Positions 60,085-64,000 of a stretch of 64,000 nt of DNA are shown in pieces (the first letter of the stretch is position 1; every line of letters begins with the position of its first letter). The DNA comes from Margaritifera margaritifera (Eukaryota; Mollusca; Bivalvia; Unionida; Margaritiferidae), in the NCBI GenBank assembly GCA_029931535.1, contig JAQPZY010001675.1, forward strand, positions 7,992,001-8,056,000. The letters are read 5' to 3'. The notes under the pieces are model-generated. The model was not told the DNA's origin. It ran no database searches and saw only the letters and a list, made by a program, of their open reading frames with translations. Position numbers and translations under genes: made by a program.

Positions 60085-62350
60085 GGTAAAAAAATTGTTA
60101 CGATCATCACGATATAGTTTCGTACTGCTAAATATATGTCCATGAAAAAAAAAACCGATAACGCAATTGGACGTACTGCCTGGACATGCGCATAGGATGT
60201 TTTTTCTAGGGTCTACAGTGACTATAAGAAACTGCAGTTGACTACTAACTTGAAACGGTGTTTCTTTAAAATAAATTTTTACTCATCAAAGTTTCTCTTA
60301 AAAACACAAACAACAACAACATGTTTTTCAAAGGTAAATAATGTAGTTTAAAGAATTTTTTGTCAGCAATTTCAATCTGACGTGTAATGTTGTGTAATGT
60401 GTGTTGTAAAACCTGTTCTCGTCAACTTTGGCTTTTTCTTAGTGATGCCCCATTCTATATGAAAATCATCGATACTTTAATAAAAGAATTAATAGCAGAA
60501 TCTCACTAAACAGTCGTCTTAAGTGCAGATGTGTAAGTGTATAATTTAATTTGGTACTTTCTGCGTCACTAACAACCACGCGCATGTTACCGATTTTGTA
60601 AACGTTTACAAGAAGTAAACTAAACTAAGCCGTTTATACGAGTGAACGTTGCGGCCTTACTTGGCACATACCGGAATCGGGAACCGAAACCTTGACCTAA
60701 AGATGTAAAACATTACAGAAATAGACTGAATAGAATCATAAAGGAACAAAATCGGAGGCATATAAATATTCTACTGCCTTAAAATTTATCATGGTAACTT
60801 TGGTATACTGATATAATTCGAAATACATTCGGTCGTATCAAGGCGCTAAAAATTGACTTAAAAACTATGGAATTTGATGGTCTGTTTCTACAGAGCGCAA
60901 GAAAACACAACTAAACAAATGTGTTACATTTGATGGCATGTTGGACATATTGTCTTGACATTTAAATGCTGATGTCGTTGTTCGTTGGTTTGTCTTCGAG
61001 CCCGTTTTATTGATTAACAAATCTTTGCAATTGGGGCTGTATTTTCGTCCGCATGCACGAGATCTATTATCAGATGTATTCTCCAACTTATTTGCAACTC
61101 CATAAGCCAATCTTAATAAAGATTTGCCCCATACAGGACAAAATCAAGTCATACTGAAATTGTATCAAATACAGTGTTTTTTTCCAAAGAACAAGGAGCA
61201 TGAATGGAAACGATTTATGCAAAATTTGGATGATGAAATCAACATTTAGGAGAAATTAAATTATATATTATTCACTGTATATTTTCAGTAAGTAAATATA
61301 ACCTTATGTCCAGAATAGTTTAGTAACAGGAACGTTTAGTATACCTTGTACGTGTAATTTCTGTAATACTTCGAGCTTGAACTATAATTTTACCCTGAGA
61401 AGCACACGGAAATTTTGAGAAAATCCGGCAAATTATTTGAATGGAGGATTCACAAATAATACATACGAAAATATATAATAAAATGTCATAAAATAAATAA
61501 ATAAATACACAAAACAAGTCAGATAGATAGATAGATGCGTATTGGACATGAACAACTGTTTCTGAATAAAAATCGAATCATATCGATTGTGCATTGAACA
61601 TGTCTCTTAACTTCTTCGATGTATGTTCGTGGTAATGAAGAAGCAAAATTAGATGCGCAAACATACCTGGTGGAAGTCTTCAATTTATCAGCAGATAGCG
61701 GTCTAATTCAAAACACGGTTCGAGGGTCAAATCGAATCACCTTTGCAATGTCGGATATAAGTCAGAGGCAGCAATAATTATGCTATAATTATCTCTGGTT
61801 CTGTTCTGACACCAACTATGCAAGCTTGAGGTATCTACATATGTGGCATGTTAGCAGGATGTAGACAGAGAGAAGAGCATGTTTTATCCAAATAGATTAT
61901 CTAAACTAAAACAAAAAACAATATCTTTAAATTAATTTGAAAACACATTTTTTTGTGCGCGGTGAAGAGCATGAGATTGGTGAATATCTGAATAAATGTT
62001 AATATGGTGGAATTTGAGATTGGAAGTGAGCATTGCATATACATGTACCCTCTTTACCAAGTGACATTATATGTCCATCATGCACCTTCACAGCGTTCAT
62101 TACGTCAACTTATCGATTGAGATGACTAATTTTTGGATGAAATGTTCTTAAGTTTCTTTTTTTTAAAAAGTATAAACTTACTGGAGTACTTTCTTTTACT
62201 AAACTTGTGCAAATAATTCAGTAAAGATATCATAATGTGTTTGACGCCGAGTTATTTGCCTATATTACTTAAGCGTGTTACGGAGTCTTTCAGCTTTTGT
62301 CGGCGATTTCTCCATTTTTATGCTGTAAATTTCCTTCGAAGATTCGCAAC
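60085..62350. other. no gene recognised
   Basis: AT-rich sequence. A minus-strand frame at 60865-61130 (containing AYGVANKLENTSDN) has polar, protein-like composition but an in-frame stop just after the only plausible acceptor. It was not accepted. Confidence 0.4.
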
Positions 62351-62355
62351 TTCGA

Positions 62356-62710
62356 GGTCAATCCTACGGATCATACCTCGTATGTATGCCGACAGGTGCC
62401 ATTAGCTGCCGTTCAGACCACCTTGGTTATTTACAAGACAAGGATTGACCGAGAATTTGCGTATGTATGGAACTATTTTTTCATTCATAACTTCTCGGTC
62501 AATCCTACTGTCAAGCCAATCGTAGAAATAGCCGAAGTGGTCCAAATATACTGCGATTTCGTTTTTGCGAAGAAAATTCCGACGAACAAATCGTGTGATT
62601 TTTCTGAAAATTACTGCGCCGACATACATCTGAGGCATATATTTGTCTCGCAGAAATAGCCGAGGCAGTCCGAATGTTCATCGAAGTATTTCCGATGTGG
62701 ATTTTTTGGT
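62356..62710. repeat. repeat-like block with inverted GGTCAATCCTAC motifs
   Basis: GGTCAATCCTAC occurs at 62356 and 62497, and AGGATTGACCGAGAA at 62441-62455 is the exact reverse complement of 62492-62506, giving a 15-bp stem. Two related segments, AATAGCCGAAGTGGTCCAAA and AATAGCCGAGGCAGTCCGAA, lie near 62527 and 62655. The 120-codon plus-strand frame over it is not recognised. Confidence 0.45.
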
Positions 62711-63042
62711 ACAAAAGTCAAGAGGTGCTCAGATTGAGTGGTCCAATTGACTGGTCATAGGTCTCAAGCAAAACTCGAGGCAACTCATGAGCTTTTCCTG
62801 AAACTTTATGAATGGTCCACGATACGCGTCTAAAAAGAGACCATTGTTGTGGGGTTTTCCATATTAGTATGAATATACTATAGTACATTAAAAAATGCAC
62901 AACAGAATTGTTCTTGAAATACACTATTATACAAACTCCAATATCACCTAACTGATAAAAGTTCAATCCAATTAATGATATCTAGTGCATTCTAAAATGC
63001 TAAACGAGACTTGGAACATGTGAATATATCTTCATGCCAAAG

Positions 63043-63111
63043 TGACGTTCGCTGTTGTGTTACGTCACAGTGACGTCATCAGCTTGTATGTGACGGGTGA
63101 TTTTGATGTCA
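63043..63111. promoter_or_regulatory. cluster of CRE-like sites
   Basis: Four sites lie within 70 bases: TGACGT (63043), ACGTCA (63062), the perfect palindromic CRE TGACGTCA (63071-63078), and TGATGTCA (63104). CREB/ATF-family factors bind such sites. They lie about 380 bases upstream of a LINE endonuclease fragment. Functional use is an inference. Confidence 0.35.
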
Positions 63112-63439
63112 CACAGATTGTATTTTATGCCCACTTATCAAACTGACCAACCAGATTACCAGCGAAAATTCTGTCAGATGACAGAGGCCCTGACCTATCC
63201 CAAGGTTTGGGCATGCTCCTCACAGTTCATACCCTTTCAGAATATATCGCTGTCGGAAGGCTGTTTTGATCTCAGGTTCATCTAACCCTAAGTACATCGA
63301 CTTTGTACATTTATAAACGAGCAAATTGACTGGATCCTACCTTATATTTATTGTCACAGATTGAAATCCAAAGAAAAATAGTCTAAAAGAACCAGACTGT
63401 GTTTACAGGCTCTTCATAGTGGGTTCATCGGTATATTAT

Positions 63440-64000
63440 GACTTCTGCCGCGTGCCATTGGCTCCATGCAAACCGTACCATTGCAGAATTACCAAAGACA
63501 GACAAGCTCATTAACCTTGGTGACTTCAATGCTACATTTGGCACAAAAACCCCAGCCGTGACCAAATGCAACAACAACGGATTCCTCCTACTGAGAAAAT
63601 GCTCTGAATACGACCTCCTAATCACCAACACGGTATTCCGCCTGCCAAAGCGCAACAAGACGTCTTGGATGCACCCACGGTCCAAGCACTGGCATCATGC
63701 TGACTACGTCATCGTCAGGAGAAGAGACAGACAGGATGTCAGAATGATGAAGGCCATGAGAAGTGTAGAATGCTGGACTTACCACAGGCTCATAGTATCC
63801 AAACTCAATATTTGGTTTCAGCCTTGCAGACGACTACGAGGCAAGAAAGTGCCCATAAAGTTTAATGTCTCCAAATTCAAACAGAAGAATGTGAAACAGG
63901 CATTTGTCGAAGAACCGTGCAGACAACTGGATACAATAGATACAAACTCCGAGAATGTAGAGGAAAACTTGGCATCCTTCAGAGACCCTGTGTACTCAAT
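63440..64000 (+). mobile_element. LINE endonuclease-domain fragment, cut by window end
   Basis: One frame is open from about 63490 to the window edge. It holds the C-terminal half of an apurinic-type endonuclease: KLINLGDFNATFG (catalytic GDFN block), SEYDLLITNTVFRLP, TSWMHPRSKHWHHADYV, VIVRRRDRQDV and then ECWTYHRLIVSKLN. Live relatives have TDH or SDH where this has TYH, so a catalytic aspartate is lost. The following KFNVSKFKQKNVKQAF region is the linker before the reverse transcriptase, which should lie beyond 64000. It is the same element type as 31538-33330 but a separate copy, since that one lacks this half. Confidence 0.9.

Noticed and set aside
60865..61140. minus-strand exon containing AYGVANKLENTSDN
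   Set aside because: Protein-like composition, but an in-frame TGA lies just downstream of the only plausible acceptor and no family is recognised.

Overview
The window looks like AT-rich nuclear DNA from a lophotrochozoan animal, most likely a bivalve mollusc. This is an inference. It rests on split coding exons with GT-AG borders, abundant (CT)n/(AT)n/(AAT)n microsatellites, tRNA-derived SINEs, degenerate LINEs, and several dispersed repeats that carry TGACCTTGA or GACGGACGGACG stretches and are common in mollusc genomes. No bacterial operon, CRISPR array or virus was seen.

Three protein-coding exons are well supported, all on the minus strand. The first exon of an FHOD-type formin (actin-assembly factor) starts at 4291, has a YY1-like motif over its ATG, and its gene leaves the window to the left. 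About 13 kb upstream are two consecutive exons of an unrecognised, very long, serine/arginine-rich and mostly disordered protein: 19419-22437 and 17502-17791, joined in phase 1. Neither its 5' exons nor its 3' end was found. Both this pair and FHOD exon 1 end in phase 0, so splicing of the long exons into FHOD exon 2 is formally possible but untested.

Layout: 1-4126, FHOD intron 1 with a fold-back repeat trio. 4.3-17.4 kb, repeat-filled spacer or intron: SINEs, an 84-bp snap-back palindrome, a 68/69-bp minisatellite, a CR1/jockey-like LINE whose reverse-transcriptase segment has become a 50-bp satellite, an L1-like LINE relic, and ~290-bp tandem repeats. 17.5-22.4 kb, the SR-rich gene. 22.7-31.5 kb, minisatellites, SINEs, dispersed repeats and microsatellites. 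31.5-33.3 kb, a broken LINE with reverse-transcriptase and C-terminal regions. 33.6-41.8 kb, tandem arrays, including eight perfect octamer (ATGCAAAT) sites at exactly 33-bp spacing. 42-56 kb, mostly non-coding, with two paralogous hairpins that differ by paired (covarying) changes at 48.1-48.3 kb. 57.1-58.5 kb, a 72-copy, indel-free 12-bp array. 63.4-64 kb, the endonuclease part of a LINE of the same type as the 31.5-kb copy, cut by the window edge.

The best leads are the covarying hairpin pair, the phased octamer array, the satellite born from a reverse-transcriptase gene, the snap-back palindrome, and the unknown SR-rich gene next to FHOD. All calls were made by eye. Repeat families are described, not matched to a database.
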